Source: a candidate division FCPU426 bacterium
GTDB lineage: Bacteria > Oederibacteriota > Muellerivitia > Muellerivitales > Muellerivitaceae
Reading direction: 5' to 3'
DNA length: 64,000 nt
Assembly: GCA_030041545.1 (NCBI GenBank)
Contig: JASHNQ010000005.1
Coordinates: forward strand, 1 to 64,000
Position 1 is the first letter of the stretch, and each line of letters begins with the position of its first letter. Position numbers and translations under genes: made by a program. Of this stretch, positions 9,878 to 18,772 are shown piece by piece. The notes beneath the pieces are model-generated. The model saw only the letters and a program-made list of their open reading frames with translations, ran no database searches and was not told the origin of the DNA.

Positions 9878-10501
9878 ATGTCCACTCTCGTGTTGGTCCG
9901 CCACGGCCAGTCCCAATGGAACTTGGAAAACAGGTTCACCGGCTGGGTGGACGTGCCCCTGACGGAGCAGGGCGAGAAAGAGGCCCGGCAGGCGGGAGAA
10001 AAACTGAAGGGCTGCCGCTTCGACGTGGCCTTCACCTCGGCCCTCCAAAGGGCCCAACGCACCCTGGCCCTCATCATCCAGGTGGCCGGGTTCAAAGACC
10101 TACCGGTTTACATGGACCAGGCCCTCAACGAGCGCCATTACGGAGGCCTGCAGGGCCTGAACAAGGCCGAAACCGCCGCCAAATACGGCGACGAGCAGGT
10201 CAAGATTTGGAGGCGCAGTTACGATGTGCCGCCCCCCAAGGACGAAACCGGCTATACCGAATCCCTCAAGGATACGGCGGCCCGCACCCTTCCTTATTTC
10301 GACTCCCACGTCGTTCCCTACTTGAAGCAGGGAAAGAACGTCCTGGTGGCCGCCCACGGGAATTCCCTGCGCTCCATCGTCATGCACCTGGAAAACCTGA
10401 CCAAGGAACAGGTCTTGGAATTGAACCTGGACACGGGAATCCCACGGGTTTACGAGCTGGACGGCAACTTGAAGGTCCTTTCCCGAAAAGACCTGAAATA
10501 A
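9878..10501 (+). CDS. gpmA: 2,3-bisphosphoglycerate-dependent phosphoglycerate mutase
   Basis: Interconverts 3- and 2-phosphoglycerate in glycolysis and gluconeogenesis. The histidine phosphatase signature [20 protein letters not shown] holds the phospho-accepting His; [18 protein letters not shown] and [18 protein letters not shown] complete the active site. The 207 residues place it in the shorter subgroup of the family. A GGAG ribosome-binding site lies shortly before the ATG. Confidence 0.95.
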   Translation: MSTLVLVRHGQSQWNLENRFTGWVDVPLTEQGEKEARQAGEKLKGCRFDVAFTSALQRAQRTLALIIQVAGFKDLPVYMDQALNERHYGGLQGLNKAETAAKYGDEQVKIWRRSYDVPPPKDETGYTESLKDTAARTLPYFDSHVVPYLKQGKNVLVAAHGNSLRSIVMHLENLTKEQVLELNLDTGIPRVYELDGNLKVLSRKDLK

Positions 10502-10602
10502 CCAGTCGACAGTCCGCAATCGGCAGCAAACAATTTGCGACAAATGATTTTTAACTGGGGACTGCCGACAGGCAATTAAATTATCGATGGAGATTCTACA
10601 TA

Positions 10603-11445
10603 GTGTCCTTTCGCCTCTTATCCCTCGCCCTAATCCTAAGCTGCCTTTGGGGTTGCGCCCCCCAGCGCCAGGCCCTGAAGCCCTCAGCCCTTCCCACGGC
10701 CCAAGCCACTGCGCAGGAAACTCCGGTTCCACCGCCGGTTTTGACGGACGACCAGCTTTTGGGATTAGTGCTCCCGCCCGGAATGGTCCAGGACCCGGAA
10801 TCGGGCCAATATGCCCTTCCCCAAGTGATGGAGAGTTTTTGGAAGCTCCGCGATAAGGCGGCCCAGGAGGGATGGCGCCTGATCCTCGTTTCCGGCTACC
10901 GCTCCTTTAAGAACCAAACCCGGATTTGGAACCATTTCGACGCCCTCTATCAAAAAACCGACGCCAAGTTGGATGCCAAGAAGCGGGTGCGGGCCATCAT
11001 GAGTTTGGTTTCGGTGCCGGGCCTTTCAAGGCACCACTGGGGCACGGACCTGGATATTTCGGAGGCTGGTTTGAGGGGGCAACTGGTGAACGTACATCCC
11101 GATACCCCCGACCGGATCGTCCGGTTTTACGATTGGATGAAACTCAACGCCCCCCAATTCGGGTTTTGCAAGGTTTACTTGGGCAAGCGCGGGGCGGTCC
11201 GGGATGAGCCCTGGCATTGGAGCTACTTTCCATACTCCAGGATTTACTTCCAGCAATTCATGGCGATCCGGGATTTCCACAGGATCATGGACGCCCGCGT
11301 GCGCGACGCGCAGTACTTGATGAAAAATTTCCCCAAGGTTTTTCAAGAGGAAACCAAATCCATCAACACCGAGTGCTCGTCGGAAACTTCAAGCCAGTCG
11401 ACGGTCGGCAGTCCACAGTCGCCGGCAAAACCCCAAATCAATTGA
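10603..11445 (+). CDS. D-alanyl-D-alanine carboxypeptidase-like lipoprotein (VanY/M15B)
   Basis: The product has a lipoprotein signal (LLSLALILSCLWGC, lipobox LWGC, Cys about residue 17) and a peptidase M15B core: LVSGYRSFKNQTRIWNHF, LSRHHWGTDLDIS (zinc ligands His and Asp) and DEPWHWSYFP (zinc His). It likely trims peptidoglycan stem peptides in the periplasm. The start is GTG at 10603, with GGAG at about -12. The 280-residue length is typical. The last 18 or so codons run into the gap palindrome (SSQSTVGSPQS), so the native C-terminus may have been shorter. Confidence 0.88.
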   Translation: MSFRLLSLALILSCLWGCAPQRQALKPSALPTAQATAQETPVPPPVLTDDQLLGLVLPPGMVQDPESGQYALPQVMESFWKLRDKAAQEGWRLILVSGYRSFKNQTRIWNHFDALYQKTDAKLDAKKRVRAIMSLVSVPGLSRHHWGTDLDISEAGLRGQLVNVHPDTPDRIVRFYDWMKLNAPQFGFCKVYLGKRGAVRDEPWHWSYFPYSRIYFQQFMAIRDFHRIMDARVRDAQYLMKNFPKVFQEETKSINTECSSETSSQSTVGSPQSPAKPQIN

Positions 11446-11490
11446 ATTTCCAACCGTCGACTGCCGACCGCCGACCTTCAGCTGGTTCTT

Positions 11491-11702
11491 AGAGACTCTA
11501 ACAAAACCCTGTTTTTAAGAAATATCCCCCTCTCCCTTGAGGGGAGAGGGACGGGGTGAGGGTGGCAACTGCAGGATTTTCCACACCCCTCACCGGGTTC
11601 GACTCCCTTCGGTCGCTCACCGCAAGCCTACCCTCCTGCCCTGAGGCTCTCGAAGGGCTCCCGCAAGGGGCGAGGGTCTTGGGAGGTTTTGTTAGAGTCT
11701 CT
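11491..11702. mobile_element. MITE-like element, 212 bp, interrupted copy
   Basis: Terminal inverted repeats AGAGACTCTAACAAAACC (11491-11508 and complement at 11685-11702) match the 156-bp elements at 45525 and 56226. This copy carries two extra segments, 33 bases at 11595-11627 and 23 bases at 11636-11658, exactly accounting for 212 versus 156. The extra pieces (TTCGACTCCCTTCGGTCGC and GAGGCTCTCGAAGGG) resemble another dispersed repeat. The element overlaps the 3' end of the NAD kinase-like gene. Confidence 0.7.
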
Positions 11703-12569
11703 TAGTCCGATAACCTTCAGCGGTTGCCGGGCCAGCCGCACTTTCAGGCGGTCACCCAACCGGAATGGCATTTCCAAGTTGGCCCCGTCGATGAACACCC
11801 GACCCTCTTTCATGTAGGAAATCACCTCCAGGGATTGGCCCGCGCCCAGGACGCCCTTCAGCAAACGGCGCGGCCCGAATTTTCTCTGATAGGCTTCCCT
11901 GACGATGAACTGGAATTTTTTCGACGATACCGGGAGGATCTTTCCCCCGGCCGAGTAAGCGGCCGCAGTGGAACCCGCCGCCGTGCTGATCCAGACGCCG
12001 CTGGACATCTGTTCTTCCATCCGGGAACCGATTTTAAGGACATAGCGCGAAGTGCCGGCGGGGCTTAGGGTGGTGACCAAGAGGTCGTTTAAAACGGGCC
12101 ATTTCCCCTTGGCGCCGTTGATTGAAAACTCAAGGCGGGGCACAGGGACCGGGCGAAGCCCGCCCTCCCAAAAATTCCTGAAAATCCGCCAAAAGCTTTT
12201 AACCTCGCACCCACTGAAACGCGCCACGCTTCGGGAGGGATCGGAGTTCACCCCCAGGACCGGCGTTTCGCGGACGTGGTGGGAGGCGTCCAACAGGGTC
12301 CCGTCCCCCCCGACCGTGACCACCAGGCTATATTTCCCATCAATGTCCTTCAACCGATGGACTTTGTCGCGCATCACCACCACTGGCGCGAACCCCTTGG
12401 CCTTGAGCGTGCGCAGCACCGTCCGCAAGGTCCGGTGGTGCCGTTGATGACTTCCTAATATGACCTTCCAATACCTGCCGGTTTTCAGGCTGCCGGGTAC
12501 CCGCCTCGAGGAAAGGTACTGGCTATAGGCGCTTTCCTTGTAAACCACCAGCACTTTGGGTTTCGCCAC
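11628..12569 (-). CDS. NAD kinase-like protein with repeat-derived C-terminus
   Basis: The core LVVTVGGDGTLLDASHHV is the GGDGT motif of NAD kinases, and TPVLGVNSDPSRSVARFSG, GVWISTAAGSTAAAYSAGG and VFIDGANLEMPFRLGD fit that fold. It probably phosphorylates NAD, though a related diacylglycerol/NAD-kinase role is possible. The GTG at 12569 has GAGG upstream; the longer open frame to 12704 lies antisense-like over the MarC gene. Residues about 290-313 (beginning RDSNKTSQDPRP) are encoded by the MITE-like element, so the native stop appears lost. Confidence 0.8.
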   Translation of the reverse strand: MAKPKVLVVYKESAYSQYLSSRRVPGSLKTGRYWKVILGSHQRHHRTLRTVLRTLKAKGFAPVVVMRDKVHRLKDIDGKYSLVVTVGGDGTLLDASHHVRETPVLGVNSDPSRSVARFSGCEVKSFWRIFRNFWEGGLRPVPVPRLEFSINGAKGKWPVLNDLLVTTLSPAGTSRYVLKIGSRMEEQMSSGVWISTAAGSTAAAYSAGGKILPVSSKKFQFIVREAYQRKFGPRRLLKGVLGAGQSLEVISYMKEGRVFIDGANLEMPFRLGDRLKVRLARQPLKVIGLRDSNKTSQDPRPLREPFESLRAGG

Positions 12570-12592
12570 TAGAAACCTCGAGGAATGTTTTC

Positions 12593-13192
12593 TCAAAATT
12601 TGATGATGGATGTGATCCCCACCCGGATCATCATCACCGCGTAGGCGGCCAAAAGCAGCGCCGCCAGCTTGGAAACCACCTTGGTGCCGGTCAAGCCCAT
12701 CCATTGCATGAGGCTGGACGATCTTTTAAACACCACCCAGGAAATCAGCAGGTTCAGCGCCAAACACAACGCGATTTGAAGGGGTGAAAAGCGGTCCCGT
12801 AAAAGGATCAAGGTGGCGAAGACCGCGGGCCCCACCAAGAGCGGGATGCCGAAAGGGACGATGCCCAGGCTCTCCGAGGTTTCGGACATGGACATCATTT
12901 TCTGGTCCCAAACCACGTCCCGCAGGGCCACCACCAGCACCAAAAGCCCTCCGGCGACCTGGAAGTCCGCGTCTTTCAAGCCGAGCGCGGAGAGCACCAA
13001 GGGCCCCAGGGGGATAAAGAGGAGGCCCACGGCCCCCGCCGTGAGGATGGAAAGGTCCACCATCTTCTGCCGCCGGGCGTGGGAGATCTCGGAAGTCATT
13101 TGGATGAAGGCCGGGAGGACGCCCAAGGGGTCCATGGCGACGAAAAGCGGGAGGAAGAGGCTGAGCAGGTCGGTGAGGTTCATGGGGCCCAT
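12593..13192 (-). CDS. MarC family integral membrane protein
   Basis: The 199-residue protein has about six hydrophobic segments and MarC/UPF0056 hallmarks: LFVAMDPLGVLPAFI near the N-terminus, GLKDADFQVAGGLLVLVVAL, and VPFGIPLLVGPAVFATLI. The function of the family is not settled. Start at 13192 or the in-frame ATG at 13183. It lies 20 bases after the adenylate cyclase gene and just before the NAD kinase-like gene, suggesting a run of co-transcribed genes. Confidence 0.9.
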   Translation of the reverse strand: MGPMNLTDLLSLFLPLFVAMDPLGVLPAFIQMTSEISHARRQKMVDLSILTAGAVGLLFIPLGPLVLSALGLKDADFQVAGGLLVLVVALRDVVWDQKMMSMSETSESLGIVPFGIPLLVGPAVFATLILLRDRFSPLQIALCLALNLLISWVVFKRSSSLMQWMGLTGTKVVSKLAALLLAAYAVMMIRVGITSIIKF

Positions 13193-13211
13193 CTTGGTCG
13201 GAAGTCCGAAG

Positions 13212-15539
13212 TTATTTGGTTTTCATCACGAATACCCCGTCCCAATCGGGGGGAGTGTGATGCTTTTTCATGAGGTTGCAGCGCTCGGTGAAGATTTGGG
13301 CGGGGCCGTCCTTGGGGTCCAGCTCCAGGCAGTTCTTGAAGCGTTGGATGGCCTCGTCCCACCTTTGGTTGCGGTAAAGGGCCAGGCCCTCCTCGAAAGC
13401 CTTGACCTTCATTTCTTTCGTCCCGGCCCCTTTCAACCGGTGGTCCACCAGTTCGTAGATGCGGATAGGCTCGTTTTTGCCCTTCACCTTGATCAAATCC
13501 AATTCACGGCAAAGCATGTCCTCCTTCACCCTTTGGTAGGTGCTCTCCGCGATAATGATCTCCACGTGGTATTCCTTGGTGGTGCCTTCCAGTCGGCTGC
13601 CGAGGTTCACCGCGTCCCCGATCAAGGTGTAATTTTTGATGGACTCGGAGCCGACGAAGCCCACGACCATGGGGCCCGTGTTCAACCCGATGCCGATCCG
13701 CAGCTTCTCCTTGCCTTCCATCTCCCACTTGGGATGGAGCGAGGAATGCAGCAGGTCCACCATGCCCAAGGCCGTGCTGCAGGCGCGGTAGGCGTGGTCC
13801 TGCTGGGCCGTGGGCGCGCCCCAGAAGGCCATGATGGCGTCGCCGATGTACTTGTCCAGCGTTCCCTCGGTTTGGAAAATGAGGTAGGTCATTTGGGTCA
13901 GGTATTCATTGAGGATTTCCACCACCTCGTGGGGCGTGTGCTTCTCGGAGAAAGTGGTGAAGCTGCGCACGTCGGAGAACATGACCGTCAATTCCTTTTC
14001 CTCGCCTCCCAGTTCGATGCCGGCCGGAAGCTTCAGGATCTCATCCACCACCTTGGGCGCCACCATGCTCTGGAACATTTGCTTCATGTAGCGGCTGTGC
14101 CTCACCTCGGTGCGGAACTTATAGGTGGTCAGCATCAGGAAGGTCAGGATGAGGGCCGAGGAGGGGTATGTCATGTTGATCACGAAGTTGAGTTCGCCGA
14201 ATAGGACGCAGGACAAGACGATATAAATCGCCAGGGAAAGGAGGAACCAAATGGTCCCTTGGATGGGGGTCAGGCGGGGGATGAGGTACCACATCAACAT
14301 GGCCGCCACCACGATCAAGGCGTAAGTGGATAAATCCGACGCCTTGGTCAGGAAATTCCCCGAAAGGACGTTTTCCAATACGTTGGCGTTGGTGTCCATC
14401 CCCGGGGCGTTCCGCGAAAAGGGCGTTGGGCGCACATCGCCCAGCCCCAACGCATCGGATCCAACAATCACGGCCGAACCCTTTAACTCCTGTGGATCGA
14501 TTTTCCCATCCAAAAGATCGCACGCCGAATAAGTTGGGAATTCAAAAACTTCCTTTTCCTCGTTATCCTCCATAATCTTCATGGAAAAAGGGCCGCAATA
14601 ATTGATGAGGGCGAACCCCTCGGACGAGAGAGGAATTTTCCGGTCTCCCACCTGTGCGTATTGGCCCACGTTGACCTTGATGGGATCATGGACCCCCATA
14701 AAATACCGGGCCATTTGAAGGGAGGCGTGGGGGATGGCTTCCCCCCGGTACATGATGACGGTGGGGTAATAGCGGTAGATGCCGTCGGCATAGGGGAAAA
14801 CGCGCGTGTGGCCCGAATCCAGGGTGGCTTGTTGAAGCGCTGGGATGGCGACGAGAAGGGACTGGGCATTGACGAGTTCAGTGACGGATTCGTTGACGAT
14901 TTTGATGACGCCCGGACCGAGGGTTTGGGTGACGGACTGGTCGAACTGCGCGGGGGTCATGTGGAGGTTTTCCGGTTCGGGCGTTCTTCCTTCGTTGGGG
15001 GACAAAAAAGGCTCGATCAAGAGAAAAACGTTGCCCGCGTCCCTCATGGCCGCGGCCAATTGGGCGTCCCCGTTCTGGCTCGATTGGAATTTTTCAATAT
15101 CGGCTCGGACCTTCTCGCGGATGGAATTGACGGATTTGGAGGAGCCCTGGATGGAGGCGTTCAACACCTTATCGAGCTGGGATAGCATATTTTCTTGGGT
15201 GCGTTCCGGTTCCGGGAATAAGACGTCATAAAAGATGTCCTTCACGCCGTCCGCCTTGAGCTGGCGGATCATCTGGGCGTGAATGGCGCGGGGCCATGGC
15301 CACTGACCCACTTCCTTCAGGCTTTTCTCGTCGATGGCGATTATTTTGACGGGCGCCGCGGGAGTGCGCGCTCCGCGCATGTTGAAGCGGAAGTCGATGG
15401 TTTTATTCTCAAGGGATTCGAAAAGATGCACGTCGAGCTGGTCGCAGGCGAAGAGGAACAAGATGGCGCCGAGGGCCATGAAAAACGAGGTCTTCTTGCT
15501 GTATTGGACCTTGACTTCCTTGGCGGGGGTCTCGGGCAT
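13212..15539 (-). CDS. CHASE2-domain adenylate cyclase (class III) with TPR-like tail
   Basis: The 775-residue receptor has an N-terminal membrane anchor, a large extracytoplasmic CHASE2 domain (about 25-390: FRFNMRGARTPAAPVKIIAIDEKSL, GQWPWPRAIHAQMI), about three membrane segments (405-480), and a cyclase domain (about 510-690). Both metal aspartates are present (MFSDVRSFTTF and YIGDAIMAFWG), the Lys of DKYIGD favours ATP, and GDAVNLGSRLEG supplies the transition-state residues. The C-terminal 85 residues hold a TPR-like helix pair (LYRNQRWDEAIQRFKNCLELDP). Likely makes cAMP in response to an unknown external signal. Confidence 0.93.
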   Translation of the reverse strand: MPETPAKEVKVQYSKKTSFFMALGAILFLFACDQLDVHLFESLENKTIDFRFNMRGARTPAAPVKIIAIDEKSLKEVGQWPWPRAIHAQMIRQLKADGVKDIFYDVLFPEPERTQENMLSQLDKVLNASIQGSSKSVNSIREKVRADIEKFQSSQNGDAQLAAAMRDAGNVFLLIEPFLSPNEGRTPEPENLHMTPAQFDQSVTQTLGPGVIKIVNESVTELVNAQSLLVAIPALQQATLDSGHTRVFPYADGIYRYYPTVIMYRGEAIPHASLQMARYFMGVHDPIKVNVGQYAQVGDRKIPLSSEGFALINYCGPFSMKIMEDNEEKEVFEFPTYSACDLLDGKIDPQELKGSAVIVGSDALGLGDVRPTPFSRNAPGMDTNANVLENVLSGNFLTKASDLSTYALIVVAAMLMWYLIPRLTPIQGTIWFLLSLAIYIVLSCVLFGELNFVINMTYPSSALILTFLMLTTYKFRTEVRHSRYMKQMFQSMVAPKVVDEILKLPAGIELGGEEKELTVMFSDVRSFTTFSEKHTPHEVVEILNEYLTQMTYLIFQTEGTLDKYIGDAIMAFWGAPTAQQDHAYRACSTALGMVDLLHSSLHPKWEMEGKEKLRIGIGLNTGPMVVGFVGSESIKNYTLIGDAVNLGSRLEGTTKEYHVEIIIAESTYQRVKEDMLCRELDLIKVKGKNEPIRIYELVDHRLKGAGTKEMKVKAFEEGLALYRNQRWDEAIQRFKNCLELDPKDGPAQIFTERCNLMKKHHTPPDWDGVFVMKTK

Positions 15540-15548
15540 GCACCCATT

Positions 15549-15666
15549 CTAAACGGCAATGTTAAATTTTAAATGTTAAATTTTAAATAAAGGCCGCCAT
15601 TGTTGGCTTTCAGGCCAACAATGGTTCCCATAATTTAAAATTCAAAATTAAGAATTTAAAATTGCC
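15549..15666. repeat. 118-bp intergenic palindrome
   Basis: AACGGCAATGTTAAATTTTA at the left pairs with the complement at the right (TTTAAAATTGCCGTT). The central hairpin is CCATTGTTGGC-TTTCAG-GCCAACAATGG. The outer AT-rich arms use the same words (AAATTCAAAATTAAGAATT) as the gap at 57.07-57.17 kb. No coding potential. Confidence 0.7.
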
Positions 15667-15668
15667 GT

Positions 15669-16469
15669 TCAGGATGAGGCCGAGCGGTAGTGTTTCAGCC
15701 CCGCCCGCCAAACCCAGGCCGCCAGGGCGAGGAAAACCGCCCCCAGGGTAAATCCGTAAATGACCAAGCCGCCTTGCAGCTTATGGATCAAAACCCCGGC
15801 CGGGACGTTGGAAACAATGAGCATGGGGATCAGCGTCTGCAAAAGACGCCTTAAGAGCCAGGGATAAATTTCGCCCGGGTAACGGGAAAACTGCCCGAAC
15901 TGCCAGTAAAGCTCCATCAGGTTGTTGGACCGGCCGATCCAGAAGGTCCAAACCGACAGGATGAAAAGGATGGAATAGTAGATCAGGATGCTGTTGGCCA
16001 CCAAGGCGGCGAAAAGCACCGCGCCCCCCGGGGTGACGCCGATCCCCAGCTTGCCCAGGGCGAAGAGGATAACCCCGATCCCGATGCTGCTGTTGGCGAT
16101 GGAGGCGTAATCGGTATAACGCAGGGAAACCAGGAACTGGGTGTTGATGGGCTTGATGAGGTTGAAGTCCAGGTCGCCCTGGCGGATTTGGTCGATCAGC
16201 CGCATGCAGTTGTCGTAGAAAAGGGCCTCGAAAAGCTGGGCGATGACGTGATTGGTCCCGGCCAGAACCACCATCTCCCATAGGGTCCAGCCGGCGATCT
16301 GCCCGGTCTGCCCGTACATGACCCCGATATAGATGAATTGCATGACCAGCCACATCATTTCGGTGAGAAGCCGGACCAGGAAGTTGACCTTGAACTGCAT
16401 CTCCCGCACCAGGCAGTTCTTCATCATCAGGGCGGTAAGTCTTATGTATTTCCCCACCGTTGCGATCAC
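15669..16469 (-). CDS. ABC-2 type exporter permease (COG3694-like)
   Basis: The 266-residue product has six predicted membrane segments (MMWLVMQFIYIGVMYG, FLVSLRYTDYASIANSSIGIG, AVLFAALVANSILIYYSILF). FYDNCMRLIDQIRQGDLDFNLIKPINTQF is typical of the COG3694 permease that pairs with COG4587 and COG4586. Start chosen as GTG at 16469, with AAAGGA at a good distance; the open frame upstream overlaps the other permease gene and a gap repeat. The substrate is unknown. Confidence 0.85.
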   Translation of the reverse strand: MIATVGKYIRLTALMMKNCLVREMQFKVNFLVRLLTEMMWLVMQFIYIGVMYGQTGQIAGWTLWEMVVLAGTNHVIAQLFEALFYDNCMRLIDQIRQGDLDFNLIKPINTQFLVSLRYTDYASIANSSIGIGVILFALGKLGIGVTPGGAVLFAALVANSILIYYSILFILSVWTFWIGRSNNLMELYWQFGQFSRYPGEIYPWLLRRLLQTLIPMLIVSNVPAGVLIHKLQGGLVIYGFTLGAVFLALAAWVWRAGLKHYRSASS

Positions 16470-16506
16470 TTTTATTCCTTTCGTTCCAAGCCGGCCATAT
16501 CGTTCA

Positions 16507-16587
16507 AAGTTAACAGGTAACAGCTGACAGCTCACAGCGAACCCAATTCCCTTCCTGTGATCTGTGAACCGTGAACGGTCATCTGCC
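16507..16587. repeat. Gap palindrome between the two permease genes
   Basis: AACAGGTAACAGCTGACAGC and TGTGATCTGTGAACCGTGAACG pair imperfectly. Related to the gap repeats at 4.43 and 17.46 kb. Nothing else seen. Confidence 0.45.
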
Positions 16588-16588
16588 G

Positions 16589-17446
16589 TTAGCCTCCCAC
16601 CGCCGAATAGCGTTTCAACCCTGCCCTCCACATGACCTGGACGACCCCGTAAAAAACGCCGACCCAGAGGAACCCCCTCCCCAAGACCGGCCCAAGATGG
16701 TCCTGCGGCACCTTGCCCATCAGGATCATGCAGGGCCAGTAGCCCTCGTACCCAAAGGGCGAAAGGAACAAAACCTGGTGGAGCGCGCGGGGGAGGATGT
16801 TCAAGGGGATGAGCTGGCCCGACATGAAAAACTCCAGCATCATGACCACGAAGAGAAAGGTGGAGATTTCCAAAAACCAGAAAGCCAGGGTGCCAATCAC
16901 GAAACAGAATTGGATTCCGATGCAGAAAGCGACGACAAGTGAAACGATGAAAGACAACCACTCCCAAAGGGTGGGCCAATGGGTGAAATAATGGCCCGTC
17001 ACCGACATGATCCAAAAGACGAAGGGGAAGGTTAAAAAGGCGATGTACCAGAAAACCAGCTTATGGGCGAGTCGGTACATCACCTGGTACCCGAAATAAT
17101 CCATAGGCTTGATCAGGTATCGGTTGAGGAGCCCGTCCTTGATGTCCTTGCTGATGTCGCTCATGGTGCCCGGCACGCTGGAAAAACCCCGGGCGATATA
17201 CATCAAGATGTTGTAAACGATCATGTCCTTGAAAGTCATCCCATGGATGGGCGCCATGCCGCGCCCCGCGTAGACGGCGTACCAAAGGAAGATCATGGTG
17301 ACCAGTGGCAGGAACCGGAAAATGGCGCCGAACACGTAGTTGGCCCGGTAGGCCATGTCCTCCTGGGTACGGGTGGAAAGGATCACCCAGTATTTGTGCA
17401 AGGGCGGCTTCCGGGCCGCCATGGTTGTTGAAATTGAAGTTGCCAT
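16589..17446 (-). CDS. ABC-2 type exporter permease (COG4587-like)
   Basis: About 285 residues with six membrane segments. Family-like stretches are MAYRANYVFGAIFRFLPLVTM, MTFKDMIVYNILMYIARGF, DISKDIKDGLLNRYLIKPMD and LIPLNILPRALHQVLFLSPF. It should form the membrane channel with the neighbouring permease and the ATPase at 17538. The ATG at 17446 has GGTGGA just before it; a GTG at 17452 is an alternative. Confidence 0.87.
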   Translation of the reverse strand: MATSISTTMAARKPPLHKYWVILSTRTQEDMAYRANYVFGAIFRFLPLVTMIFLWYAVYAGRGMAPIHGMTFKDMIVYNILMYIARGFSSVPGTMSDISKDIKDGLLNRYLIKPMDYFGYQVMYRLAHKLVFWYIAFLTFPFVFWIMSVTGHYFTHWPTLWEWLSFIVSLVVAFCIGIQFCFVIGTLAFWFLEISTFLFVVMMLEFFMSGQLIPLNILPRALHQVLFLSPFGYEGYWPCMILMGKVPQDHLGPVLGRGFLWVGVFYGVVQVMWRAGLKRYSAVGG

Positions 17447-17463
17447 TTCCACCGCGCCTTTTC

Positions 17464-17537
17464 AAGTTCACAGGTGACAGGTCACAGCTCACAGGCAAAG
17501 ACGTGCCTTTTACCTGTCGGCTGTAACCCGTGATCTG
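17464..17537. repeat. Gap palindrome between permease and ATPase genes
   Basis: TTCACAGGTGACAGGTCACAGC pairs imperfectly with GGCTGTAACCCGTGATCTGTC. Same word family as the gap at 16.51 kb. Confidence 0.45.
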
Positions 17538-18524
17538 TCAGCTGGTTTCACTGCCTTTGAACACTTTCTCAATCACTTCCTCGATGGGAACCTCCTCGAT
17601 ATTGATGTCGTCCACCTCATAGCGGGTCAAAATCTCGTTGGAGGCCCTTTGGACCAAGTCCCGTGGAACCTTGAGGACCGCCTTGCCCTTGGTGTTCTCG
17701 AGCACCTGCCCGAAGGCCGTCAGTTGTTCCGGCGGCATGCCCCCGTTCTTGAACGACACGGTGATGAGCTTGGACTGGGAAAACTGCTCCACCACGTCCC
17801 CCAAGCGGCCGTCGAAGATTTTTTTGCCGTGGTTGATGACCACCACCCTTTCGCAAAGGGCCTGGATGTCGTTCATGTAGTGGCTGGTCAGGAGGATGGT
17901 GGTTTTGGTGCGGCGGTTGTAGTCCTTGATGAATTCCCGGATGTTCTTTTGGGCCACCACGTCCAATCCGATGGTGGGCTCGTCCAGGAACAAGACCCGG
18001 GGCCGGTGCAGGAGCGAGGCGATGAGCTCGAACTTCATGCGCTCGCCCAGGGATAGTTCCCGCACCATGATGCCCAGGAGTCGCTTCACTTGCAGCAGCT
18101 CGGTCATTTCCTCCAGGGTTTCCTTGTAATCCGCGTCCGAAACCCCGTAGATTTCCTTGTTCAAGTACAGGGATTCCTGGGCCGGAAGGTCCCACCAGAG
18201 CTGGTTCTTTTGGCCCATGACCAGGGCGAATTGGCGGCGGTATTCGTTTTTGCGTTCCGAGGGGATGAAGCCCATCACCTTGGCCGTGCCGGAGGTTGGA
18301 TAAAGGATGCCGGAGAGCATCTTGAGGGTGGTTGTTTTGCCCGCCCCGTTGGGCCCCAGGAATCCCACCAACTCCCCTTCCTCGATGTTGAAGGACACAC
18401 CGTCCACGGCCCTTACTTCGGTGTACTGGCGGTTGAAGAGCCCCTGCACCGCGCCGGCCAGCCCTGGCAGGCGTTTCTGCGTACGGTAGATTTTGGAGAG
18501 GTTCTCGACTTCGATGATGGGCAT
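17538..18524 (-). CDS. ABC transporter ATP-binding protein (COG4586-like)
   Basis: The 328-residue ATPase has Walker A (LGPNGAGKTTTLKMLSG), Q-loop region (FALVMGQKNQLWWDLPA), signature (ELSLGERMKFELIASLLHRP), Walker B (VLFLDEPTIGLD) and H-loop (LLTSHYMNDI). The word MGQKNQLWWDLPAQESL is typical of COG4586, the partner of the two permeases downstream. It energises export of an unknown substrate across the inner membrane. It is first in the three-gene run. Confidence 0.93.
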   Translation of the reverse strand: MPIIEVENLSKIYRTQKRLPGLAGAVQGLFNRQYTEVRAVDGVSFNIEEGELVGFLGPNGAGKTTTLKMLSGILYPTSGTAKVMGFIPSERKNEYRRQFALVMGQKNQLWWDLPAQESLYLNKEIYGVSDADYKETLEEMTELLQVKRLLGIMVRELSLGERMKFELIASLLHRPRVLFLDEPTIGLDVVAQKNIREFIKDYNRRTKTTILLTSHYMNDIQALCERVVVINHGKKIFDGRLGDVVEQFSQSKLITVSFKNGGMPPEQLTAFGQVLENTKGKAVLKVPRDLVQRASNEILTRYEVDDINIEEVPIEEVIEKVFKGSETS

Positions 18525-18612
18525 GGGTCCCTTACGCGGTTGATTCCGCCGTCCGCGCGGTTATCATAAGGAGCCGCTCAGGGATTTCCAAGTCTAAGTC
18601 TTTAGTTTATCC

Positions 18613-18750
18613 GTCATTGCGAGGATCGAACTTTGCGACGAAGCAACCTCAGTTCATGGTTGGTTTTAAGATTTGGAAGGGGCTTATGCAAACTTGGGTT
18701 GCTCTCTCGTTATCAATCGCCCATTCGGCGACTACTCGTCGCAATGACAG
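18613..18750. repeat. GTCATTGCGA-type inverted repeat
   Basis: GTCATTGCGAGGATCGAAC at 18613 and the complementary GTCGCAATGACAG ending at 18750 bound a 138-bp imperfect palindrome with AAGCAACCTCAG inside. Copies of the same family lie at 51986-52150 and 54721-54896. It occupies the divergent gap between the ABC ATPase gene and nth. Confidence 0.7.
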
Positions 18751-18772
18751 CTTTAATAATTTCGAGGTATTT

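Noticed and set aside
12813-14204. A long plus-strand frame across MarC and the cyclase genes
   Set aside because: Antisense to two clear genes and without recognisable domains.
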